From Ilumatobacteraceae bacterium (GTDB taxonomy: Bacteria > Actinomycetota > Acidimicrobiia > Acidimicrobiales > Iamiaceae), in assembly GCA_025463265.1 (NCBI GenBank), contig JAOBWH010000191.1, positions 1 through 64,000 on the forward strand: a DNA stretch of 64,000 nt, given 5' to 3'. The notes under the pieces are model-generated. The model was not told the origin of the DNA. It saw nothing but the letters and a program-made list of their open reading frames with translations, and ran no database searches. Position numbers and translations under genes: made by a program. Positions 50,918-59,718 of this stretch are shown here, piece after piece; the stretch's first letter is position 1; each line of letters starts with the position of its first letter.

Positions 50918-51517
50918 TCAGCCGCCGGGAAGGGTGGTGGAGGAGGTGGTCGTCGAGCCCTCGGCGCCGTCCTCGTCGCCGCAGACCTCGCCCGTCTGGA
51001 AGGCGGCGGCGTCGTAGCGGCTGATGGGGAGGCCGCTCGCCACGTACCCCGAGCGCAGGTCCGCCAATTGGAAGCGCACGCCGGCGACCCCCTTCACCTT
51101 GCGGAACACGACGAGCCGCTGGACCGCTCCGGGGGCCGGCTTCGAGTACGCCTTCACCTCGCTCCAGCCCTGGGGGGTGGCGCCGATCGCGAACGAGTCC
51201 ATGGGCGTCGCGGGTCCGGTGACCTCCCAGTAGGGCTCGCTCTGCTCGTTCCACAGCGCGATGCGGACGATGGGCGCCGCTGCGCAGTCGGGGATGTGCA
51301 CCACCTGGAAGCCGCCGATGAGCTCGACGCCCACCGGGTCGTTCCACGGGTCCTCGCCCTGCTTGTCCTTGCCGACGTCGGGCAGCACGTCGCCGACGTC
51401 CTTCCACAGCGCCAGGCTGGCGATGGCCATGACGCCCAGGACGGTCGCGAACACGATCGCCGACGGCCAGCGGCGGTGCCACCACGGCGGGCGGGGCTGG
51501 CTCGAGGACGCGGGCAT
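50918..51517 (-). CDS. Membrane-anchored protein of unknown function
   Basis: A 199-residue protein: a short cytoplasmic N-terminus (MPASSSQPRPPWWHRRW), one membrane helix (SAIVFATVLGVMAIASLALW), then an extracytoplasmic domain (GGFQVVHIPDCAAAPIVRIALW, YWEVTGPATPMDSFAIG, RLVVFRKVKGVAGVRFQLADL) and a Ser/Thr-rich end. Two cysteines may pair. No family is recognised. The ATG at 51517 was preferred to 51535. It is convergent with the crotonase gene. Confidence 0.75.
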   Translation of the reverse strand: MPASSSQPRPPWWHRRWPSAIVFATVLGVMAIASLALWKDVGDVLPDVGKDKQGEDPWNDPVGVELIGGFQVVHIPDCAAAPIVRIALWNEQSEPYWEVTGPATPMDSFAIGATPQGWSEVKAYSKPAPGAVQRLVVFRKVKGVAGVRFQLADLRSGYVASGLPISRYDAAAFQTGEVCGDEDGAEGSTTTSSTTLPGG

Positions 51518-51579
51518 CTGACCACGTTCGCACATCCGCCGCTCACGGCGGGAACCACCCGGCCGGGTGGCGGCCGGCC

Positions 51580-52251
51580 TCAGTCAGCGGCCGGCGCCCG
51601 CTCGCCCGCAGCGGTGCGGGCGAAGGCGGCCGGATCGCCGACGGCGGCGAGCAGACGGCCGATCAGCTGCTCCCAGGCCGTGGAGTCGGGGAGGGGGGCG
51701 TCGAGCACCTCGAGCAGGAGGAAGCCGAGGCCGACGGCGTGGCAGAAGGTCACCAGCGAATCGGTGTCGATCTCGTCGTCGATGCCGCCCGTGGCCTTCG
51801 CCCCTCGGACGATCTCGGCCAGCCGGTCGCGGCGGTCGTTCATGCGCGCCTGGAGGAAGGCGAGCACCGTGGGCTCGTGGCGGGCGGCGACGAACGACTC
51901 GAGCAGCATCCCGGGGGCGAACAGCTCGCGCTGGGTCGGGCTCTGGTTGCGCTCGACCAGGTGAGCCCCGGCGATGCGGAGGATGTCCTCCATGCGGCCC
52001 TCGAAGCGGTGGTCGGAGAACAGCGAGTCGAACTCGCCGGCCGTCGACGCGGAGATCGCCGACGCGAGCAGCTCGTCCTTGCCCTGGTAGCGGGAGTAGA
52101 TCGCCCCGGTGGTGACGCCAGCGCGGCGGGCGATCTCGGCGACGCGAGCCCCGGCGTAGCCCTCCTCGGCGAACACCTCGGTGGCCGCCGCGAGCAGCCG
52201 AGCGCCGAGCGGATCCCCGTCGGAATCGGGCATCGGGAGCGGGACGGACAC
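51580..52251 (-). CDS. TetR-family transcriptional regulator
   Basis: A 223-residue TetR regulator: LLAAATEVFAEEGYAGARVA and EIARRAGVTTGAIYSRYQGKDELL form the HTH; the rest is a variable ligand domain. The GTG at 52251 is 6 nt from TACCGT (52258-52263, minus strand). A -35-like TCGACA is part of a CTGTCGACAG palindrome (52281-52290) that could be its own operator. Divergent from the nucleoside uptake operon, so control of that operon is plausible but unproven. Confidence 0.92.
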   Translation of the reverse strand: MSVPLPMPDSDGDPLGARLLAAATEVFAEEGYAGARVAEIARRAGVTTGAIYSRYQGKDELLASAISASTAGEFDSLFSDHRFEGRMEDILRIAGAHLVERNQSPTQRELFAPGMLLESFVAARHEPTVLAFLQARMNDRRDRLAEIVRGAKATGGIDDEIDTDSLVTFCHAVGLGFLLLEVLDAPLPDSTAWEQLIGRLLAAVGDPAAFARTAAGERAPAAD

Positions 52252-52257
52252 GCGGCC

Positions 52258-52290
52258 ACGGTACCGGCGGGCCTCCGCAACTGTCGACAG
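52258..52290 (-). promoter_or_regulatory. tetR promoter with palindrome CTGTCGACAG
   Basis: -10 TACCGT (52258-52263) and -35 TCGACA (52282-52287) with 18-nt spacing on the minus strand. The -35 lies inside the perfect 10-bp palindrome 52281-52290, a layout typical of self-repression. Confidence 0.5.
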
Positions 52291-52370
52291 GGACCGGCGA
52301 CGGTCGGCTCCGGTCACCCACCGTTCACGGCGCCGTCACCGAACCGAGCGCACGGCCCCATGAGGCGCTG

Positions 52371-52376
52371 TACGGT
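52371..52376 (+). promoter_or_regulatory. -10 box of the nucleoside uptake operon
   Basis: TACGGT, about 57 nt before the GTG at 52433. The leader carries an AAGGGAG ribosome-binding site; no clear -35 is seen. Confidence 0.4.
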
Positions 52377-52432
52377 GCTGATCCCACCCGACGCAACCGG
52401 TGCGCTCAGGGTCTGGACAAGGGAGAACCCCC

Positions 52433-53566
52433 GTGAAGCAACGATCCGGCACCAAGCTGCTGATCCTCCTCTTCGCCGCCTTCGCACTGATCCTCGCCAG
52501 CTGCGCCAGCAGCGATTCCGACGGCGGCGGCAGCGGCAGCGAGCCCTCCGACGGCGGTGGCTCCGAGTCGGCGGCCACCTGTCAGGGCACCCCCGGGGAG
52601 ACCCAGGAAGCGGCCGAGCTCGGCGGCGAGGGCGAAGCACCCGACGGCGCCGGCAAGAAGGTCGGCCTGGTGTTCGACATCGGCGGCAAGGACGACAAGT
52701 CCTTCAACGAGTCCGCGTTCAACGGCCTCGAGGCCGCCAAGGAGAGCATGGGCATCGAGACCAAGTCCCTCGAGCCCAACGCCGACGGCTCCAACCGCGA
52801 GGATCTCCTCCGCGAGCTCGCCGATGACGGCTACGGCCTCGTCATCGGCGTCGGGTTCAACTTCTTCGACCCGCTCACCGCGGTCGCAGGCGACTACCCC
52901 GACACCGATTTCGCCATCGTCGACTCGGTCGTCGAGGCCGACAACGTCGCCTCGATCACCTTCGCCGAGGAGCAGGGCTCGTACCTGGTCGGCGCCATCG
53001 CCGCCCAGTCCACCCAGACCGACACCGTCGGCTTCGTGGGCGGCGTCGAGACCAGCCTGATCAAGAAGTTCCAGGCCGGCTTCGAGGCCGGTGTGGCCGA
53101 GGTCAACAAGGACGCCAAGGTCGAGGTCAAGTACCTCACCCCCGACGGCGACTTCAGCGGCTTCAACGACTCGGCCAAGGGCCAGACCGTCGCCTCCGGC
53201 CTCTACGACGCCGGCGCTGACGTGATCTTCCACGCTGCTGGCGGCTCCGGCGCCGGCGTGTTCAAGGCGGCCACCGAGGCCGACCGCCTCGCCATCGGCG
53301 TCGACTCGGACCAGTACTTCCAGGTCGATGAGGCCGAGCAGAAGTGCATGCTCTCGTCCATGCTCAAGCGGGTCGACGTCGGCGTGTACGACACCATCGC
53401 CGCCTACGCAGGCGACAAGTTCGAGTCGGGCGTGCAGGTCTTCGATCTCGCCAACGGCGGCATCGACTACTCGCAGGCCGGTGGCCAGGTGAAGGACTCG
53501 GCCCAGATCGACGATCTCAAGCAGCAGATCATCGACGGGGACATCGAAGTCCCCACCGAGCCCTGA
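52433..53566 (+). CDS. BMP-family nucleoside-binding lipoprotein
   Basis: A 377-residue substrate-binding protein of the BmpA/PnrA family. Signal peptide with lipobox (LLFAAFALILASC), acidic Gly/Ser-rich linker, then the binding domain: KVGLVFDIGGKDDKSFNESA (typical N-terminus with DxSFN), GYGLVIGVGFNFFDPLTAVA, TVGFVGGVETSLIKKFQAGF, VIFHAAGGSGAGVFKA and AIGVDSDQYF. These proteins deliver purine/pyrimidine nucleosides to an ABC importer, which follows. GTG start with AAGGGAG upstream. Confidence 0.94.
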   Translation: MKQRSGTKLLILLFAAFALILASCASSDSDGGGSGSEPSDGGGSESAATCQGTPGETQEAAELGGEGEAPDGAGKKVGLVFDIGGKDDKSFNESAFNGLEAAKESMGIETKSLEPNADGSNREDLLRELADDGYGLVIGVGFNFFDPLTAVAGDYPDTDFAIVDSVVEADNVASITFAEEQGSYLVGAIAAQSTQTDTVGFVGGVETSLIKKFQAGFEAGVAEVNKDAKVEVKYLTPDGDFSGFNDSAKGQTVASGLYDAGADVIFHAAGGSGAGVFKAATEADRLAIGVDSDQYFQVDEAEQKCMLSSMLKRVDVGVYDTIAAYAGDKFESGVQVFDLANGGIDYSQAGGQVKDSAQIDDLKQQIIDGDIEVPTEP

Positions 53567-53586
53567 TCACCATCTGAACCCGATCG

Positions 53587-53618
53587 AGACCCGGGACCGG
53601 TCCGCCGGTCCCGGGTCT
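53587..53618 (+). terminator. Intercistronic hairpin (attenuator) after the binding-protein gene
   Basis: A perfect 14-bp stem (AGACCCGGGACCGG with its complement) closed by the loop TCCG, 20 nt after the stop of the binding-protein gene and before the ATPase gene. Such partial terminators commonly make the binding protein more abundant than the membrane parts. Confidence 0.7.
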
Positions 53619-53637
53619 TGGCGTTCTGGAGGCTTCC

Positions 53638-55218
53638 GTGACCACCCCCACGCAAGATCCCCCTGCTCCCGCACCCGACGCTGGGGCACCCCCCGCGGTC
53701 CAGCTGGTGGGCATCGTCAAGCGGTTCCCCGGCGTCGTGGCGAACCGCGACGTGAACCTCCGGGTGGCCCCGGCCACCATCCACGCCATCGTCGGTGAGA
53801 ACGGCGCCGGCAAGAGCACCCTCATGAAGATCCTCTACGGGATGCAGGCCCCCGACGAGGGCACCATCTCGGTCGCCGGCGAGCAGGTCTCGTTCAAGAG
53901 CCCCAACGACGCCATCGACGCCGGCATCGGCATGGTGCACCAGCACTTCATGCTCGCCGACAACCTCACCGTCATCGAGAACATCGTCTTGGGCTACGAG
54001 CCCCGACGGTCGTTCCCCTTGAACTTCCTGGTCGACACGGCCGCCGCCCGCAAGCGCATCATCGAGCTGGGCCAGCGCTACGGCCTCGCCGTCGACCCCG
54101 ATGTGCTGGTCGAGACGCTCGGCGTCGGCCAGCGCCAGCGGGTCGAGATCTTGAAGGTCCTCTTCCGCGGGGCCACCACGCTGATCCTCGACGAGCCCAC
54201 CGCGGTGCTGGTCCCGCAGGAGGTCGACGAGCTGTTCGCCAACCTCCGCGACCTCAAGCGCGAGGGCATCACCATCCTCTTCATCTCCCACAAGCTCGAC
54301 GAGGTGCTGGCCGCCTCCGACGACATCACGGTCATCCGGGCCGGGGCCACCGTGGCCACCGCGAAACCGGCCGACGTCACCACCAAGGAGCTCGCCGAGC
54401 TGATGGTCGGCAGCGAGCTGCCCTCGCCGGAGACCCGGGCGTCCACGGTGACCGACCAGGTCGAGCTGTCGGTGCAGGGCCTGGGCATCGCCGAGATCGG
54501 CCTGCGTCCCACCCTCGACGGCATCTCGTTCGACATCCACCGAGGCGAGATCGTCGGCATCGCCGGCATCGAGGGCAACGGCCAGACCGAGCTCATCGCC
54601 GCCATCCTCGGGCTCATCGACCTCAACGCCGGAACGGTCCGGCTGGGCGACCAGGACATCACGGCCTGGCCCACCCGCCGACGGCGCGAGGCCGGGATCG
54701 GGTACGTCCCCGAGGACCGCCACCGCCACGCCCTGCTCCTCGACGCGCCGCTCTGGGAGAACGAGATCCTCGGTCACCAGAGCGGGCCCCCCAACGTCAA
54801 GGGCCCCTGGATCGACCGAGCTGGTGCCCGGGAGCGCACCCGGGAGATCGTCGAGCGGTTCGACGTCCGCACCCCGAACATCGACGTCCGGGCCGAGGCG
54901 CTCTCGGGCGGGAACCAGCAGAAGCTCATCATCGGTCGTGAGCTGATGGCCGAGCCGCAGGTCATGATCGCCGCCCACCCCACCCGCGGGGTCGACGTCG
55001 GCGCCCAGGCCGCCATCTGGGAACAGCTCAAGGAGGCTCGCCGCAACGGGCTCGCCACCTTGTTGATCTCTGCCGACCTCGAGGAGCTGATCGGCCTCTC
55101 GGACCGGCTGCTCGTCATCTTCGAGGGGCGGGTCGTGGCCGAGCTCGACCCCGCCACCGCCACCCCCACCGCACTGGGCGAGCACATGACCGGTTCCAAC
55201 CGACGGGAGGACGCATGA
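53638..55218 (+). CDS. Nucleoside ABC importer, double ATPase
   Basis: A 526-residue ATPase with two nucleotide-binding domains, as in sugar/nucleoside CUT2-type importers. NBD1: VGENGAGKSTLMKILYG, MVHQHFMLADNLTVIEN, signature LGVGQRQRVEILK, ILDEPTAVL and LFISHKLDEV. NBD2: a G-rich segment GIAGIEGNGQTELIAAI instead of a normal Walker A, signature LSGGNQQKLIIGREL, and IAAHPTRGVDVGA where the Walker B Asp-Glu is missing. The second site is therefore non-hydrolytic, normal for this class. GTG start with GGAGG. The stop overlaps the permease start. Confidence 0.94.
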   Translation: MTTPTQDPPAPAPDAGAPPAVQLVGIVKRFPGVVANRDVNLRVAPATIHAIVGENGAGKSTLMKILYGMQAPDEGTISVAGEQVSFKSPNDAIDAGIGMVHQHFMLADNLTVIENIVLGYEPRRSFPLNFLVDTAAARKRIIELGQRYGLAVDPDVLVETLGVGQRQRVEILKVLFRGATTLILDEPTAVLVPQEVDELFANLRDLKREGITILFISHKLDEVLAASDDITVIRAGATVATAKPADVTTKELAELMVGSELPSPETRASTVTDQVELSVQGLGIAEIGLRPTLDGISFDIHRGEIVGIAGIEGNGQTELIAAILGLIDLNAGTVRLGDQDITAWPTRRRREAGIGYVPEDRHRHALLLDAPLWENEILGHQSGPPNVKGPWIDRAGARERTREIVERFDVRTPNIDVRAEALSGGNQQKLIIGRELMAEPQVMIAAHPTRGVDVGAQAAIWEQLKEARRNGLATLLISADLEELIGLSDRLLVIFEGRVVAELDPATATPTALGEHMTGSNRREDA

Positions 55219-56378
55219 TCCGCCGCATCACGATGGCGCTCGCGGCGCCGGTGCTCGCCATCGCCTTCGCCATGGTGGTGTCGGCGATCATGTTGGCGCT
55301 CACGGACTACAGCGCCGGCGACGTCTTCCACGTGATCTTCACCGAGGGCTTCGACCGCACGAACCTCGTGACCACCGTGAACCGGGCCGCTCCCTATTAC
55401 ATCTCGGGCGTGGCGGTGGCCATCGGGTTCAAGATGAACCTGTTCAACATCGGCGTCGAGGGCCAGTACAAGCTGGCGGCCCTGTTCGCCGCAGCAGCGG
55501 CGGCCGCCGTCGAGCTGCCCGCCCCGCTCCACGTGCTGTTCACCTTCGCGGTGGCGATGCTGGTCGGTGCGGCCTGGGCCTCCATCCCGGCGCTGCTCAA
55601 GGCGTACCGGGGCGTGAGCGAGGTCATCTCCTCGATCATGTTGAACGCCACCGCCCTCGGCGTCGGTGCCTTCTTCATCCAGCGCTGGCTCCGGGCCCCC
55701 GCCAGCGAGAGCCCCGTGCTCGGCACCAAGACGATCCCCGAGTCCGGACGGCTCCCCACGCTCAACGGGGTGCTCGGCGCCGTCGGCATCGACGTCCCCG
55801 ACGCGACCCGGGTCCAGTCCTACGTGCTCGTCGCCGCCGTGGTGGGCGTCGCCTACTACCTGTTGATCTGGCGCTCCCGCTACGGCTTCGACCTGCGCGC
55901 CACCGGGTCCAACGCCGAAGCCGCCGCGGCCAGCGGCGTCAACGCCAAGCGGATGATCATCACCGCGATGCTGCTGTCGGGCGCCGCCGCCGGGCTCATC
56001 GGCCTCAACAACGTGATGGGTCCGGCTGCCCGCTACACCGACGTGTCGGTGGTGACCGGGCTCGGGTTCACCGGCATCGCCATCGCCCTGCTGGGCCGCA
56101 ACAACCCGGTCGGCATCGCGTTCGCCGCGCTCCTGTGGGCGTTCATGGACGCGGTCCAGACGCCGCTGTCGAACGCCGACCTCCCGAAGCAGATCACGGC
56201 GATCATGCAGGGCATCACCGTCCTCTCCGTGGTGATCGCCTACGAGGTCGTCCGCCGCATCTCCGCCCGCCAGGAACTGTCCGGCCTGCGCCGCGAGGTC
56301 ACCGCCGGCGGCGCCGGCCTGCCGCCCGCCGACCCGCCGAGCCCCACAGGTGCCGGCCCGGAGGTGGCACCCGCATGA
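55215..56378 (+). CDS. Nucleoside ABC importer permease 1
   Basis: A 387-residue permease of the BPD_transp_2 class. Key stretch ISGVAVAIGFKMNLFNIGVEGQYKLAAL, and RATGSNAEAAAASGVNAKR plus VTGLGFTGIAIALLGRNNP for ATPase contact and channel. The C-terminal tail is Pro/Gly-rich. Overlaps the ATPase and second permease genes by 4 nt each. Confidence 0.93.
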   Translation: MIRRITMALAAPVLAIAFAMVVSAIMLALTDYSAGDVFHVIFTEGFDRTNLVTTVNRAAPYYISGVAVAIGFKMNLFNIGVEGQYKLAALFAAAAAAAVELPAPLHVLFTFAVAMLVGAAWASIPALLKAYRGVSEVISSIMLNATALGVGAFFIQRWLRAPASESPVLGTKTIPESGRLPTLNGVLGAVGIDVPDATRVQSYVLVAAVVGVAYYLLIWRSRYGFDLRATGSNAEAAAASGVNAKRMIITAMLLSGAAAGLIGLNNVMGPAARYTDVSVVTGLGFTGIAIALLGRNNPVGIAFAALLWAFMDAVQTPLSNADLPKQITAIMQGITVLSVVIAYEVVRRISARQELSGLRREVTAGGAGLPPADPPSPTGAGPEVAPA

Positions 56379-57637
56379 CCTCCCTCATGAACCCGCCGGA
56401 GACCGAGGCCAACGCCAAGCCCCTCCCCCGCTTCGCCCAGATCCCCCGCTGGGCCAAGCTCGTCCTCTACGTGGCGCTCGGCGTCGGCATCATGTCGCTG
56501 ACCCGGGTCCTCACCGGGGCAGGCCAGCTCACCGCCGAGAACACCCTGCGCTCGGCGCTCTACCTGGCCCTGCCCATCGCCCTCGCCGGTCTCGGAGGGC
56601 TCTGGTCCGAGCGCGCCGGCGTCGTCAACATCGGCCTCGAGGGGATGATGGTCCTGGGCACCTGGTTCGGCGCCTACGGCGGCATCGCCTACGGGCCGTG
56701 GCAGGGTGTGATCCTGGGGGTGATCGGGGGTGCCATCGGCGGGCTGCTGCACGCCATCGCCACCGTCGGCTTCGGCGTCGACCACATCATCTCGGGCGTG
56801 TCCATCAACCTCCTCGCCGTCGGGCTGTGCGAGTTCCTCACCTCGGTGAGCTGGGACGGCGCCTCGGCCCGGGAGTCCCCCACCATCCCCAACAACGTGG
56901 CGAAGGTCGACATCGTCCCGTTCCTGAAGGAGCCGTTGCGGAACCTCGGTGACGAGAACCGGTTCTTCCTGTCCGACGCCGCCCACGCCATCTTGTCGGT
57001 GACCACCAACGTGTCGCTGCTGGTCATCGTGTCCCTGCTGCTGTTCCCGCTCACGTACTTCGTGCTGTGGAAGACGCCGTTCGGCCTGCGCCTGCGGTCC
57101 GTCGGCGAGGACCCCGACGCCGCCGACTCGCTCGGCGTGCCCGTGTACCGCATGAAGGCCATCGCCGTCATGATGTCGGGCGCCCTCTCGGGGCTCGCCG
57201 GCGTGGTGCTCGTCTACCTGTTCAGCGGCAAGTTCCAGAGCCAGCAGACCGGCGGCCGCGGGTTCATCGGCCTCGCCGCCATGATCTTCGGCAACTGGCG
57301 CCCGGGCGGCCTGCTCGTCGGCGCCGGGCTGTTCGGGTTCATGGACTCGATGCAGTCGCAGGTCACCGAGACCAGCCACGCCCTGCTCGTCGGCGCCGCG
57401 CTGATGTTCGCGGTCACCGGGCTCGCCTGCCTCTACCGCAAGCTCTGGGTGTCTGCCGCCGTCTTCTTCGTCCTCACCGCCGGCGCCGCCTTCTGGTACC
57501 AGGCCACCGACGAGCTGCCCCGCGAGATCATCCCGTACTTTCCGCACGTCACCACGCTGCTGGTGCTCGTGTTCGCCAGCCAGCGGCTGCGCATGCCCGC
57601 CGCCGACGGCCGGGTCTGGCGCCGGGGCGGACGGTGA
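56375..57637 (+). CDS. Nucleoside ABC importer permease 2
   Basis: A 420-residue second permease: LSERAG-type region GLWSERAGVVNIGLEGMMVLGT, then RLRSVGEDPDAADSLGVPVYRMK and GRGFIGLAAMIFGNWRPGG. Longer than the usual 300-320 residues because of an N-terminal extension and two extra C-terminal helices (LWVSAAVFFVLTAGAAFWY, HVTTLLVLVFASQRLR). Overlaps its neighbours by 4 nt. Confidence 0.93.
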   Translation: MTSLMNPPETEANAKPLPRFAQIPRWAKLVLYVALGVGIMSLTRVLTGAGQLTAENTLRSALYLALPIALAGLGGLWSERAGVVNIGLEGMMVLGTWFGAYGGIAYGPWQGVILGVIGGAIGGLLHAIATVGFGVDHIISGVSINLLAVGLCEFLTSVSWDGASARESPTIPNNVAKVDIVPFLKEPLRNLGDENRFFLSDAAHAILSVTTNVSLLVIVSLLLFPLTYFVLWKTPFGLRLRSVGEDPDAADSLGVPVYRMKAIAVMMSGALSGLAGVVLVYLFSGKFQSQQTGGRGFIGLAAMIFGNWRPGGLLVGAGLFGFMDSMQSQVTETSHALLVGAALMFAVTGLACLYRKLWVSAAVFFVLTAGAAFWYQATDELPREIIPYFPHVTTLLVLVFASQRLRMPAADGRVWRRGGR

Positions 57638-58047
57638 CCAGCGAGACCGCGCCCGACTGGCCCGCCCTCCGGGCCGCCGCCCGGCGGATGCTCGACGCCG
57701 CCTACGCCCCCTACTCGGGGGTGAAGGTGGGTGCCGCCGCGCTCGTCGACGACGGGCGCGTCGTCAGCGGCTGCAACGTCGAGAACGCGTCGTACGGCCT
57801 GTCGCTGTGCGCCGAGTGCGGCGTGGCCCAGGCACTGGCCGCGTCGGGCGGCGGGCGCCTCGTCGCCCTCGCCGTCGTGGGCACGGACGGCACCTACCTG
57901 GCGCCGTGCGGCCGGTGCCGGCAGATCCTCTTCGAGTTCGGCGGTCCGGAGCTGCAGGTCGAGACCGCCGATGGCGTCGTCACCCTCGACGACCTCCTCC
58001 CCGGCGCCTTCGGGCCCGATGACCTCCCTCCAGGACGGCAGCCATGA
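57634..58047 (+). CDS. cdd: Cytidine deaminase
   Basis: A 137-residue zinc enzyme turning cytidine/deoxycytidine into uridine/deoxyuridine. YAPYSGVKVGAAALV at the N-terminus, CNVENASYGLSLCAEC with ligand C59 and catalytic E61, and PCGRCRQILFEFGG with ligands C92 and C95. GTG start in the GTGA overlap with the permease. Placed between importer and uridine-phosphorylase-like gene, so it acts on imported nucleosides. Confidence 0.95.
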   Translation: MTSETAPDWPALRAAARRMLDAAYAPYSGVKVGAAALVDDGRVVSGCNVENASYGLSLCAECGVAQALAASGGGRLVALAVVGTDGTYLAPCGRCRQILFEFGGPELQVETADGVVTLDDLLPGAFGPDDLPPGRQP

Positions 58048-58820
58048 CCAGCCCCCGGCAGTACCACATCGGGTTCGGCGCTGATGATCTGCCCGAGGGG
58101 ACCACCATTGCCCTGCTCAGCGGCGACCCGACCCGCTCCGAGCACATCGCCACCGAGCGCCTCGACGGTGGCCGGGAGCTCGCCCGCAACCGGGGCCTCG
58201 ATGCCTTCCTCGCCCAGCTGCCGAGCGGCCGCCCCGTCGTGTGCGCCACCAGCGGCATGGGCGCCCCCTCGGCCAGCATCGTGGTCAACGAGCTGGTGCA
58301 GGCGGGCATCACCACCATCATCCGCATCGGCACCAGCGGGTCGATCCAGCCCCACGTCGCCATCGGCTCGGTCGTCATCGGCTCGGCGGCCCTCACCCTG
58401 CAGGGCGCAGCGGACGACATCGCCCCGCCGCAGTACCCCGCGGCGGCGGACCCGTTCCTCACCGTGGCGCTGGCCCACGCCGCCGACGACCTGGGCATCG
58501 ACCACCACGTCGGCATCATGGGATCGGTCGACACGTTCTTCGAGGGCCAGGAGCGCAGCGAATCCTCGGCCAACCCGCACCTCCTGCGCCGCCACCGCGG
58601 CAGCATCGAGGAGTACCAGGCGCTCCGGGTCCTGAACCTGGAGATGGAGGCGGGCACGTTGTTCAAGATGGGTGGGGTGTACGGCTTCTCCGCCGGCTGC
58701 GTGGTCGGCATCATCGCCCACCGCCACCACGAGGAGCGCCCCGACCTGGCGATGAAGGACGCCGCCGTCGCCAACGCCGTCGAGATCGCCATCGCCGCGG
58801 CCGACACCTGGGTCGCGTGA
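58044..58820 (+). CDS. udp: Uridine phosphorylase-like nucleoside phosphorylase
   Basis: A 258-residue NP-I family phosphorylase. HIGFGADDLPEGTTIALLSGDPTRSEHIA carries the phosphate-binding start. PVVCATSGMGAPSASIVVNEL and TTIIRIGTSGSIQ match Udp, and LNLEMEAGTLFKMGGVYG is the ribose-binding Glu-Met-Glu motif. It splits uridine (or deoxyuridine/thymidine) to base and sugar-1-phosphate, feeding deoC and upp further on. The exact base preference is not proven. Overlaps cdd by 4 nt. Confidence 0.92.
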   Translation: MTSPRQYHIGFGADDLPEGTTIALLSGDPTRSEHIATERLDGGRELARNRGLDAFLAQLPSGRPVVCATSGMGAPSASIVVNELVQAGITTIIRIGTSGSIQPHVAIGSVVIGSAALTLQGAADDIAPPQYPAAADPFLTVALAHAADDLGIDHHVGIMGSVDTFFEGQERSESSANPHLLRRHRGSIEEYQALRVLNLEMEAGTLFKMGGVYGFSAGCVVGIIAHRHHEERPDLAMKDAAVANAVEIAIAAADTWVA

Positions 58821-59683
58821 GCCCCGACATGGCCCTCGACCAGACCCAGATCGACGCGTGGGAGCGCGACGGCTTCCTCGCCGTCCCCGGGGCCGTCCCG
58901 CTCGAGCAGTGCGAGGCCCTCATGGCCCGGGCCGGCGAGATCGTCGACGCCTTCGACCCGGAGACGGTGTCGATCTTCTCCACCCACGAGCAGACCCGGA
59001 CCTCCGACGACTACTTCTTGGCGTCAGGCGACACCATCTCGTGCTTCTTCGAGGAGGGCGCCTTCGACGACGAGGGCAACCTGCTGGGCGACAAGGCCCT
59101 GTCGATCAACAAGATCGGCCACGCCATGCACGACCTCGACCCGGTGTTCGACCGCTTCAGCCGCCAGCCCGTCCTCGCCGACGCGGCGCGCTCCATCGGC
59201 CTGGCCGACCCGTTGCTCCTCCAGTCGATGTACATCTTCAAGTCGCCCCGCATCGGCGGCGAGGTGAGCTGCCACCAGGACTCGGCGTTCCTCTACACCG
59301 ACCCGATGACGGTCGTCGGGTTCTGGGTGGCGCTCCAGGACGCCACGATCGAGAACGGCTGCCTCTGGGCCCAGCCGGGCGGCCACCGCACGCCGCTCCG
59401 CCAGCGGTTCGTCCGCAGCCCGGGCGGCGGCACGGCGTTCGAAGCCCTCGACGCCACGCCGTGGCCCGAACCGGGCGGCCCCGAGCTCGTCCCGATCGAG
59501 GCGGAGGCGGGCACGCTCGTGCTGCTCCACGGGCTGCTCCCCCACTGGAGCGACGTGAATCGCTCATCGCGCAGCCGCCACGCCTATACGGTTCACGTGA
59601 TCGACGGGACCGCGAGGTACCCCGACGAGAACTGGTTGCAACGGTCCCCATCCCTCCCGCTCCGGGGGTTCGACGCCGCCTGA
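58817..59683 (+). CDS. PhyH-family Fe(II)/2-oxoglutarate dioxygenase
   Basis: A 288-residue phytanoyl-CoA dioxygenase-like protein. DAWERDGFLAVPGAVPLEQC at the start, iron motif VSCHQDSAFLYTDP (His-x-Asp), double-stranded helix core WVALQDATIENGCLWAQPGGH, distal part LVLLHGLLPHWSDVN (His) and SRHAYTVHVIDG (Arg for 2-oxoglutarate). Its substrate is unknown. Translational coupling (GTGA) to the uridine-phosphorylase-like gene hints at a nucleoside or base derivative. An ATG at 58829 is the other possible start. Confidence 0.88.
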   Translation: MSPDMALDQTQIDAWERDGFLAVPGAVPLEQCEALMARAGEIVDAFDPETVSIFSTHEQTRTSDDYFLASGDTISCFFEEGAFDDEGNLLGDKALSINKIGHAMHDLDPVFDRFSRQPVLADAARSIGLADPLLLQSMYIFKSPRIGGEVSCHQDSAFLYTDPMTVVGFWVALQDATIENGCLWAQPGGHRTPLRQRFVRSPGGGTAFEALDATPWPEPGGPELVPIEAEAGTLVLLHGLLPHWSDVNRSSRSRHAYTVHVIDGTARYPDENWLQRSPSLPLRGFDAA

Positions 59684-59718
59684 TCCCCACCCCTGGACAC
59701 CGAGGATCGACCGCCGCA

